Assembly (NCBI GenBank): GCA_902785325.1
Contig: CACZXZ010000021.1
Span: 1 to 32,662, forward strand
Origin: an uncultured Succinivibrio sp.
GTDB lineage: Bacteria; Pseudomonadota; Gammaproteobacteria; Enterobacterales; Succinivibrionaceae
Direction of reading: 5' to 3'
Length of the DNA: 32,662 nucleotides
The translations under genes and the position numbers were made by a program. Of this stretch, positions 18,828 through 25,320 are shown in pieces (position 1 is the stretch's first letter; each line of letters starts with the position of its first letter). Under the pieces are notes generated by a model. It worked only from the letters and a program-made list of their open reading frames with translations, had not been told where the DNA came from and did not search any database.

Positions 18828-18842
18828 ATTAGAGATTAACTA

Positions 18843-19769
18843 TTATTTAACTGGAGTTAACCAACCATACTTATCTTCAACTTCGCCACGAACGATTGCG
18901 AAGAAAGCTTGTTGTAACTTCTCAGTTACAGGGCCTCTGTAACCACAGCCAACATCGATACCATCAACAGATGCGATAGGTGTGATTTCAGCAGCTGTAC
19001 CTGTGAAGAACATTTCGTCAGCTAAGTAAACCATCTCACGTGGGATTGGTTGTTGACGAACTTCGTAGCCAAGATCACGAGCAACCTTTGTTACTGCATC
19101 ACGGGTAATACCTGGTAATAGACCTGATGTATTAGGTGAAGTATATAGAACACCATCTTTTACAAAGAATACGTTCTCACCTGAACCTTCTGAAATATAA
19201 CCATTTACATCAAGAGCAATTGCTTCAGTGTAACCATTGTTAGTGCACTCATTAGCAATCAAGATTGATGATAGGTAGTTACCAGCTGCCTTTGCTTCAG
19301 TTGGGATAGTATCAGGTGCTAAACGTCTCCATGATGAAACGCAAACCTTAATACCTTTCTTTAAGCCTTCCTCACCTAAGTAAGCACCCCAAGGTAGAGC
19401 GCATACCATAGCATCAGCATTTACACCCTTTTGGAACTTAACACCAAGACCTACTTCACCCATGAAAATCAATGGACGGATGTAACCAAACTCTAGATCG
19501 TTTTCATAGATAACTCTCTTACAAGCATCCATGATTTCTTCTTTAGTCTGAGCTACAGGGAAACGATAAATCTTTGCTGAGTTAAATAAACGGTCGATGT
19601 GCTCTTGTAAACGGAAAATTTGTGGACCTTTCTTAGTTGCATAAGCACGGATACCCTCAAACACAGCTGAACCATAGTGTAAAGCGTGAGCTGTTACGTG
19701 AACCTTTGCATCTGCCCATGGAACCATCTTACCGTTGAACCAAATGTACTTGGTAGTGTCTGACTTCAT
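18843..19769 (-). CDS. ilvE: Branched-chain amino acid aminotransferase
   Basis: Fold IV PLP transaminase doing the last step of valine, leucine and isoleucine synthesis. It has 308 residues against 309 in E. coli. The PLP lysine is in EAKAAGNYLSS; other family signatures are HALHYGSAVFEGIRAY, the EGSGENVFFV loop and LPGITRD. The ATG is preceded by AGAGGA at a good distance. In E. coli it follows ilvGM; here nothing of ilvG or ilvM is upstream, where a divergent acyltransferase lies instead, so the acetohydroxyacid synthase genes must be elsewhere if present. Confidence 0.97.
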   Translation of the reverse strand: MKSDTTKYIWFNGKMVPWADAKVHVTAHALHYGSAVFEGIRAYATKKGPQIFRLQEHIDRLFNSAKIYRFPVAQTKEEIMDACKRVIYENDLEFGYIRPLIFMGEVGLGVKFQKGVNADAMVCALPWGAYLGEEGLKKGIKVCVSSWRRLAPDTIPTEAKAAGNYLSSILIANECTNNGYTEAIALDVNGYISEGSGENVFFVKDGVLYTSPNTSGLLPGITRDAVTKVARDLGYEVRQQPIPREMVYLADEMFFTGTAAEITPIASVDGIDVGCGYRGPVTEKLQQAFFAIVRGEVEDKYGWLTPVK

Positions 19770-19821
19770 TTTGAATATCCTCTTTTGGTAATAAAGCCTT
19801 TAAATAATGTTTATAAATACC

Positions 19822-19827
19822 ATTATA
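19822..19827 (-). promoter_or_regulatory. -10 element of the ilvE promoter
   Basis: A perfect TATAAT on the minus strand lies about 52 bases before the ilvE ATG, with a T-rich but poor -35. The implied leader of about 45 bases is too short for a leader-peptide attenuator, and no run of Ile/Val/Leu codons is present. Confidence 0.45.
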
Positions 19828-19869
19828 GGCTTAATTACACAGTTATAAAAAAAATTAAAACTCTTAACT

Positions 19870-19943
19870 AAGTGATATTGATTATATATCAAAAAACGGA
19901 ACACAGTAATAAATATATTCTAATTTTTGCAAAAATATCACTT
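19870..19943. repeat. Paired inverted 9-mers in the ilvE/yihG divergent region
   Basis: AAGTGATAT (19870-19878) and its exact complement ATATCACTT (19935-19943) flank 56 bases between the two divergent promoters. The left copy also begins a local TGATAT-N7-ATATCA dyad (19873-19891). This could be a pair of operator sites, but AT-rich sequence makes chance matches likely. Confidence 0.3.
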
Positions 19944-19956
19944 TATGGCATTTTCT

Positions 19957-19965
19957 TGGTACAAT
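19957..19965 (+). promoter_or_regulatory. Extended -10 promoter of the acyltransferase gene
   Basis: TGGTACAAT is an extended -10 element 39 bases before the ATG at 20005. No good -35 is seen at the normal spacing. Confidence 0.45.
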
Positions 19966-20004
19966 ACACCATCATTCTTGTACTAAATAAGGACGAAAAT
20001 ACAG

Positions 20005-20913
20005 ATGTTATCTTTTTTACCAAGTCCAATACTACTAATTATTAACAGTTTGCTAATTGCTATTAACGTTATTGTCATAGCTACACCTATGATGATTTTA
20101 GGTATTATAAAGTTCTTACTACCATTCCATTTTGTTACTTGGATTGTAGAAAAGACTAACTACTACCTATACAAAAATTGGGTCTTCAATAATCGTTGCA
20201 TTATTGCTCTTACAAATAAGATCCACTGGCATATTACAGGCGATAGCATACCTACTACTAAAAAGTCCTGCATCGTAATTTGCAACCACATCAGCTGGCT
20301 AGATATTCTATTTATTGGTTGTGTATATAAAGGTAATATCCCAACCACTAAGTTCTTTATGAAGCACTCCCTTATCTATATTCCTTTTGCAGGTCTTGCT
20401 TGCTACGCTTTAGGTATGCCTTTTTTGCGCAGATATCCAAAAGATAAGCTTTTAAAGAATCCAAAATTGAGAAATAAAGATATTCAAACCACAAAGGCTG
20501 CTTGCAAGAGATTAGTACAATTTCCTGCAACTTTAATTAACTTTGTGGAAGGCTCAAGATATACACAACAAAAAGCAAAGCTATCAAAGTCTCCATATAG
20601 CAATCTTTTACCACCAAAAGCTGCATCTTTAGGAGTTGCTTTAAGTGAAATTGGTAATGAGGTTGAGTATATCTTTAATACTACATTCTATTATCCAGAC
20701 AGCAAAGGAAAGCCATTTATTGACATGATGTTTGGCAGAATTAAAGACGTATATGCCAATATTGAAATTTTATCTAAAGATCAAATGCCAAAAGGTAATT
20801 ATCTAGAAGATAAACAATTTAAGCATGACTTTACTATGTACATTAGAGATCTATGGGAGCAAAAAGATCATCTATTAGATAAGTTACATGAAGATTACAA
20901 GAATAAGAATTAG
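20005..20913 (+). CDS. yihG: YihG-type 1-acylglycerol-3-phosphate acyltransferase
   Basis: PlsC-family membrane acyltransferase of phospholipid synthesis or remodelling. The 302 residues compare with about 310 in E. coli YihG. An N-terminal hydrophobic segment spans about residues 8-40. The HX4D catalytic motif is NHISWLD (94-100), and the second motif FVEGSR is at 180-185. It faces dsbA, and yihG and dsbA are near neighbours in E. coli too, which supports the YihG assignment over PlsC. AAGGA is 11 bases before the ATG, a long spacing. Confidence 0.85.
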   Translation: MLSFLPSPILLIINSLLIAINVIVIATPMMILGIIKFLLPFHFVTWIVEKTNYYLYKNWVFNNRCIIALTNKIHWHITGDSIPTTKKSCIVICNHISWLDILFIGCVYKGNIPTTKFFMKHSLIYIPFAGLACYALGMPFLRRYPKDKLLKNPKLRNKDIQTTKAACKRLVQFPATLINFVEGSRYTQQKAKLSKSPYSNLLPPKAASLGVALSEIGNEVEYIFNTTFYYPDSKGKPFIDMMFGRIKDVYANIEILSKDQMPKGNYLEDKQFKHDFTMYIRDLWEQKDHLLDKLHEDYKNKN

Positions 20914-20929
20914 GTAAAGATTGAGGGGT

Positions 20930-20956
20930 AAAGGAGAGCAACAGCTCTCCTTTTTT
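20930..20956 (+). terminator. Terminator of yihG
   Basis: AAAGGAGAGC (20930-20939) pairs perfectly with 20944-20953 around an AACA loop and runs into six Ts. It separates yihG from convergent dsbA. Confidence 0.93.
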
Positions 20957-20966
20957 ATTTGATATG

Positions 20967-21581
20967 CTATTTTAAAGTTAGTAAGTAATTTACTACTTGC
21001 TCGTATTCTGCTTCGTTTTCAATATTGTCGGTGATTACTAAGTACTTACCATTAACTACAATTTCAGGTACTGCCTCGATTTTGTACTCATCCATGTAAC
21101 GGTCGTACTCAGCAACTTTTGCTTGAGTAACGAAGGAAGAATAATCCTGCTCATAAGCTTCTGTAGGGATGCCTAAGCTATTGAATACATCTACAAAAAA
21201 CTCATGATCTGATACTTTCTCATTTAAAACATGAATTCTCTTAAATAGCTCTGCTTTTACTTCGTTAGCTATTCCCTTGTTTAAACCTACAGCATAGGCC
21301 TTTTGGGTTTCAACACCAATATCTCCACCTATGATACCTACAGGGTTTAAAACATATTTAGCTTTACCTTCAAGACTTTTTGCTAACTTCTCAAAAGCTT
21401 CATCCATAGAAAAACAATGAGTACAGAAAAAGGAGAAAAACTCTCTTACTTCAGGCTCTACAGTTTTATTTTGAGAAACTATTTTATAATCTTTACCTTC
21501 AACGTAGTCTTTACTCATTGCACTAGTAGAACATAAAACAGCAACTGAGACTAAAGCTACTTTAATAAAAGTCTTTAACAT
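20967..21581 (-). CDS. dsbA: Periplasmic thiol-disulfide oxidoreductase DsbA, CTHC variant
   Basis: Introduces disulfide bonds into exported proteins and is re-oxidised by DsbB. The 204 residues begin with a signal peptide (cleavage probably near residue 21). The active site is FFCTHCF, Cys53 and Cys56, so the dipeptide between the cysteines is Thr-His instead of the usual Pro-His of CPHC. The cis-proline loop EAVPEIVVNGKY near the C-terminus is normal, and the helical insert of the DsbA fold is present. It starts 13 bases after a squalene synthase-like gene and so is probably cotranscribed with it. The altered dipeptide may shift the redox potential. Confidence 0.9.
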   Translation of the reverse strand: MLKTFIKVALVSVAVLCSTSAMSKDYVEGKDYKIVSQNKTVEPEVREFFSFFCTHCFSMDEAFEKLAKSLEGKAKYVLNPVGIIGGDIGVETQKAYAVGLNKGIANEVKAELFKRIHVLNEKVSDHEFFVDVFNSLGIPTEAYEQDYSSFVTQAKVAEYDRYMDEYKIEAVPEIVVNGKYLVITDNIENEAEYEQVVNYLLTLK

Positions 21582-21594
21582 GATTAAATTTTCC

Positions 21595-22605
21595 TTATCG
21601 TAATTCCAAGCAAGAAACTTTGTTTCTTAATTCTACTGGATCCCTTTTGATCTTTTTTACCCCTAACCCTAGCAAGTTAAAGGTTAACTTAACTAATAAA
21701 TTACTTTTAGCTATCAATCTTGACCAAATATATAAAAACTTTACTTGGTTTCTTGAAATTTTTACCTTTTGCAAACCGCATATATCAACAGTTTTGATGC
21801 GCTTTAAGGTAGCAGTTGCCATTAAGACATTTAATAAGCAGAAAATTCTGATGCCAGTATTCTTTCGAGGAACACTAGTGATAAAATTTATCGCATCTTG
21901 AAGATGACCTTGGCAAATTTCTATATATTCAAGTGATGTTTTGGCATCGTTTTTTTCAATCGGTAAGAAACTGGCGTTTCTTAAACTATCTTCGTACCTA
22001 TCTTTTAAGATATTTGTAAGTTGCAAGCCTTCACCAAAACTTACAGATAAGTTCAAAAGCTTTTGCTTATCAATAGTTTTATCCTGTTCATAGAACAGCA
22101 ATGCTAAGATTTCGCCAACTACTCCTGCCACATAATAGCAATAACTATCAACATCATCTAAATTCTTAATCTCACAGCCCTGTAGAGATTTAGCCATACC
22201 AAAACTTAGGATGCAGACTCCATTAGCTAAGATTTGTTTAATTCTCTTTGGAAAATTTCTTGTTCTTGAAATTACACCTAACATATCCTGCATCAGTTCA
22301 AATTCGCATGGTTTTGCTGATGTTTCAACTAATTCTATAGCGGTTTTATGCAAAGAAAGTAATTGCATGTCATCTGAAAACTCATTTTTACAAAAGGTTG
22401 CAAAACTATTAAGCCAAGCAATCTTTTGTTTAACTAAAGCTTTAGGATCATCTTCAATAGTATCTGCAATACGACATAACAAATATGCATTTGAAATGTA
22501 ATCAATAAGTTCTGTGGGTAATAGGGGTATAGTTAAGGCAAAGGTCCTAGAAACTTTTGCTAAATGCTCTTGTTGCCTATCAAACTGGATTTGTGTCAGT
22601 TGCAT
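21595..22605 (-). CDS. Squalene/phytoene synthase-family protein
   Basis: Head-to-head prenyl transferase family (all-helical isoprenoid synthase fold), which joins two C15 or C20 prenyl diphosphates. The 336 residues carry both aspartate-rich motifs: DTIED (48-52, in LLCRIADTIEDD) and KDRYED with Asp202/Asp206 (in LQLTNILKDRYED). The segment SYCYYVAGVVGEI (154-166) is closer to squalene synthases than to phytoene synthases. I see no squalene cyclase, desaturase or other isoprenoid gene here, so the product is unknown. It precedes dsbA by 13 bases, an unusual pairing. No clear Shine-Dalgarno precedes the ATG. Confidence 0.82.
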   Translation of the reverse strand: MQLTQIQFDRQQEHLAKVSRTFALTIPLLPTELIDYISNAYLLCRIADTIEDDPKALVKQKIAWLNSFATFCKNEFSDDMQLLSLHKTAIELVETSAKPCEFELMQDMLGVISRTRNFPKRIKQILANGVCILSFGMAKSLQGCEIKNLDDVDSYCYYVAGVVGEILALLFYEQDKTIDKQKLLNLSVSFGEGLQLTNILKDRYEDSLRNASFLPIEKNDAKTSLEYIEICQGHLQDAINFITSVPRKNTGIRIFCLLNVLMATATLKRIKTVDICGLQKVKISRNQVKFLYIWSRLIAKSNLLVKLTFNLLGLGVKKIKRDPVELRNKVSCLELR

Positions 22606-22683
22606 AATAAAAAACTATTCTCTTGTTTTAGTGTAGTAGAATTATACACTGATATTGATTAAATTCTGTTTATCGAGATAAAT

Positions 22684-23178
22684 ATGACTCAAAACAATGT
22701 AAATAGAACACATCCACCAATTGGTAATTTGCTATTAAGAACTTTGGCAATGCCTGCTGATACAAATCCAGCCGGTGACATCTTTGGTGGTTGGATCATG
22801 TCTCAAATGGATATTTCAGGTGCGATTTTAGCAAGAGAAATTGCCAACGGTCGCGTGGTTACGGCAGCTGTAGATGGAATGTCCTTTTTAAAACCTGTAA
22901 GTGTAGGTGATGTAGTTTGTTGCTACGGAAGTTGTACTAAGATTGGTCATACTTCTATGACGGTTCACCTTGAAATTTGGGTTAAAAAGTTAATTGAAAG
23001 CCAAACAAATGAGCATGCTGAAAGACATCTAGTTACTGAAGCTAACTATGTTTATGTAGCAGTAGATGCTAATGGAAAACCAAGACCATTACCTACAACT
23101 GCAAAAGCAGTTGCAGAATTTGGAATTGACGCTGCCTGTGTTGGCTTGAACACAGACGGCTCAATTAAACACGAGTAG
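22684..23178 (+). CDS. yciA: Acyl-CoA thioesterase YciA
   Basis: Hot-dog-fold enzyme hydrolysing acyl-CoA esters in the cytoplasm. The signature is NPAGDIFGGWIMSQMD with the catalytic Asp in GDIFGGW, followed by AVDGMSFLKPVSVGDVV. At 164 residues it is longer than E. coli YciA (132): there are a few more residues at the N-terminus, extra residues around VKKLIESQTNEHAERH and a longer C-terminus. It is divergent from the squalene synthase-like gene and ends 3 bases from acrR on the other strand. Confidence 0.9.
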   Translation: MTQNNVNRTHPPIGNLLLRTLAMPADTNPAGDIFGGWIMSQMDISGAILAREIANGRVVTAAVDGMSFLKPVSVGDVVCCYGSCTKIGHTSMTVHLEIWVKKLIESQTNEHAERHLVTEANYVYVAVDANGKPRPLPTTAKAVAEFGIDAACVGLNTDGSIKHE

Positions 23179-23211
23179 AAACTAAACTAAAGTTTCCTTA
23201 GTTAGTTTTTT
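23179..23211 (+). terminator. yciA terminator lying inside the 3' end of acrR
   Basis: An 11-bp stem with one bulged A (AAACT plus AACTAA, closed by TTAGTT plus AGTTT) has a 7-base loop and then a six-T run. It starts right after the yciA stop and occupies the last codons of acrR on the opposite strand. Confidence 0.6.
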
Positions 23212-23820
23212 CATTAGCTCAAACTCTAAATCTAGGTAATAAGAGAAATTCTTTTTAATTAGATCAACGTTGTTTACTCTGCAAGAGTGAATGTAGCCAA
23301 TTAAAAAGATTTCTAAATGCTCAACTGCAGCTTCTATTACTAAATTTTTAGGAAGCTGACCTTTATTTACAGCATTTTTAATGATTTGAGTCTGATTACT
23401 TACATGACGTTTGCGCTGAGCGTATATTTTTTCCCTTAGCTCATCATTTCCAGAGCCACCATTCATGATGGTCAATAGCATGGTCATGAATGTGGAATTA
23501 AAGAATTCTATAGCGTCTTCTTGAACTAAAACTAATAAAAAGTCTTTAAGTTTTCCTAATGGATCTGCTTCAGCTGGTGACATTGCCTCATTAACAATGT
23601 CGTTTGAGAAAAGATCAGTATTTAGCTTTTCTAATAAGCCTAATAACAAATCTTCTTTACTAGAAAAGTGCCAGTATATGGCACCACGTGTAACACCAGC
23701 GTATTTAGCTACATCGGATAAACTAGTTCTTTCATAACCACGTCTTGAAAATAGTCTTTTTGCACTATTTAAAATATTTTGCTTGGTTACTAAAGAATCT
23801 TCATAAGTACGTTTTGGCAT
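23182..23820 (-). CDS. acrR: TetR-family repressor AcrR
   Basis: One-component repressor of the adjacent multidrug efflux genes. The 212 residues have an N-terminal TetR helix-turn-helix (about 10-57, with SLSDVAKYAGVTRGAIYWHF) close to that of AcrR/TtgR/MtrR, and an all-helical ligand-binding C-terminal domain. GGAG lies 6 bases before the ATG. It diverges from acrAB, and the palindrome next to its promoter matches the E. coli AcrR half-site, so autoregulation is likely. The inducer is unknown. Confidence 0.93.
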   Translation of the reverse strand: MPKRTYEDSLVTKQNILNSAKRLFSRRGYERTSLSDVAKYAGVTRGAIYWHFSSKEDLLLGLLEKLNTDLFSNDIVNEAMSPAEADPLGKLKDFLLVLVQEDAIEFFNSTFMTMLLTIMNGGSGNDELREKIYAQRKRHVSNQTQIIKNAVNKGQLPKNLVIEAAVEHLEIFLIGYIHSCRVNNVDLIKKNFSYYLDLEFELMKKLTKETLV

Positions 23821-23832
23821 TATAATCTCCTA

Positions 23833-23855
23833 AACATACATACGGTTTGTATGTT
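23833..23855. promoter_or_regulatory. AcrR-type operator
   Basis: AACATACA-N7-TGTATGTT is a perfect 8-bp dyad whose arms share ACATACA/TGTATGT with the E. coli AcrR site. It lies 3 bases upstream of the acrR ribosome site and would overlap the start of the acrR transcript. Confidence 0.75.
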
Positions 23856-23863
23856 GAGAAATC

Positions 23864-23892
23864 AGTATACCTACATTTTTGCTTTTTTTAAA
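23864..23892 (-). promoter_or_regulatory. acrR promoter
   Basis: On the minus strand TTTAAA (23887-23892) and TATACT (23864-23869) are separated by 17 bases. The expected start near 23857 abuts the operator, consistent with autorepression. Confidence 0.55.
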
Positions 23893-23917
23893 CAAAAATA
23901 TTGTTAAAGTGCTTTTA

Positions 23918-24155
23918 TATAATCGACATACAGCTTTTTGTAATTTGTTTAATACTTATTATTTTATTCGTTGGTAAAATCTTTTTTTCTATATAAAAGC
24001 TAACAAACCTATCGTATAATTGAGCTAGTTCACGCCAAATTGTACCTAGATGTTGTTTGGCCGATAGGTATAACAAAATTAGCGGTAAAACGCCGCATTT
24101 TAGGTAACTGAATTTAGTTAATAATCCTTGCATCTGATAATGAAGGAAAATCACA
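23918..24155 (+). promoter_or_regulatory. Long structured leader of acrA
   Basis: This gene-free stretch before acrA has two perfect TATAAT boxes on + (23918-23923 and 24015-24020). An ACATACA half-operator (23926-23932) lies just after the first. Nested stems are visible: ACCTATCG (24007-24014) with CGATAGGT (24062-24069), enclosing GCCAAA (24034-24039) with TTTGGC (24056-24061). A small GCGG/CCGC hairpin is at 24082-24096. If the first box is used, the leader is about 230 bases. Which promoter is used is not decidable by eye. Confidence 0.45.
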
Positions 24156-25301
24156 ATGTTGTTTGATGTAAAAAAATATTTGCTACCTAGTGCTGTATTA
24201 GCAGCTCTAACTCTTGTAGGTTGTGGTGATCAACCTCAACAGCAAGGTGGTGCATTACCAGTTGACGTTTATGTAGTTACTACAGAAAACGTTCCTGTTA
24301 TCTCTCACTTAACTGGTAGAGCAAATCCTACCCGTAAAGCAGAGGTAAGACCTCAGGTTACAGGTATTCTTCAAAAGAGACTATTTGAGGAAGGCTCTGT
24401 AGTTCAACAAGGTCAACAGCTTTATCAAATTGATCCTTCAGTATATGAAGCAAATGTAAAAAGTGCTGAAGCTAATTTAGCTAGTGCTAAAGCAACTTTA
24501 CACTCAACCCAATTAAGAGCTGAAAGATACCGTCATCTTTTAGATCAAAAAGCTGTAAGTAAGCAAGACTATGATGATGCACAAGCAGCTTACCTAAATG
24601 CTAAAGCATCTGTTCAAGCAGCTGAAGCAAATCTTAAAAAAGCTAATATCGACTTAGGCTATACTAAAGTTTACGCACCTATTACTGGTACAATTAACCG
24701 CTCAACAGTTACTGAAGGTGCTTTAGTATCAGCAGGTCAAGCTAATGCTTTAACAACCATTCAACAACTTGATCCTATCTACGTTGATCTTGGTCAAACC
24801 GCAGAAGAACACATTGCTTTAAGAAAGAGTTTAACTGAAGGTAAACTTCTAAATGAAGGCAAAGCAAAAGTAGACATCTATTTCTCAGATGGTTCTGCTT
24901 ACGATAAACAAGGTGAAATCGAGTTTACTGAAGTTTCAGTAGATGAAAGCACTGGCATGGTTAACTTACGTGCAATCGTTCCAAACCCTGACAATATCAT
25001 TCTTCCAGGTATCTTCCTACGTGGCGATATCAATCAAGGTTCTATTCCAAATGCACCTGTAGTTATTGCAAACGGTGCACAAAGAGAACCTAATGGTCTA
25101 ACCTATGCTTATGTAGTAAATGACAAAGGCTTAGTTGAAAGACGCGATATCAAATTAAGCATTGAATACGGTAATTTATACGTAGTAAGCAGTGGTCTAA
25201 AGGTTGGCGATAAAGTAATTGTAAGCAACATTCAAAAGATTAGACCAGGTATGCCTGTAACACCAATTTTGCCAAAAGATAACGCTCAGGCTGCAAAGTA
25301 A
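24156..25301 (+). CDS. acrA: RND efflux periplasmic adaptor AcrA
   Basis: Membrane-fusion protein bridging AcrB and an outer-membrane TolC channel. The 381 residues start with a lipoprotein signal, lipobox LVGC with the acylated Cys23. The lipoyl/barrel-sandwich halves (RPQVTGILQKR and LGYTKVYAPITGTI) flank a coiled-coil hairpin (about 100-165), followed by beta-barrel and membrane-proximal domains. AAGGAA is 7 bases before the ATG. acrB follows after 19 bases. Confidence 0.95.
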   Translation: MLFDVKKYLLPSAVLAALTLVGCGDQPQQQGGALPVDVYVVTTENVPVISHLTGRANPTRKAEVRPQVTGILQKRLFEEGSVVQQGQQLYQIDPSVYEANVKSAEANLASAKATLHSTQLRAERYRHLLDQKAVSKQDYDDAQAAYLNAKASVQAAEANLKKANIDLGYTKVYAPITGTINRSTVTEGALVSAGQANALTTIQQLDPIYVDLGQTAEEHIALRKSLTEGKLLNEGKAKVDIYFSDGSAYDKQGEIEFTEVSVDESTGMVNLRAIVPNPDNIILPGIFLRGDINQGSIPNAPVVIANGAQREPNGLTYAYVVNDKGLVERRDIKLSIEYGNLYVVSSGLKVGDKVIVSNIQKIRPGMPVTPILPKDNAQAAK

Positions 25302-25320
25302 AAAAGAGGGTATAAACTAA

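Noticed and set aside
22650-22661. TGATATTGATTA shared with 19873-19884 in another promoter region
   Set aside because: A 12-base match between AT-rich intergenic stretches is expected by chance in a window of this size.
23915-24154. 79-codon minus-strand frame in the acrR-acrA gap
   Set aside because: It covers the promoter region of acrA, starts immediately next to acrA on the other strand without a ribosome site, and its translation resembles no protein.
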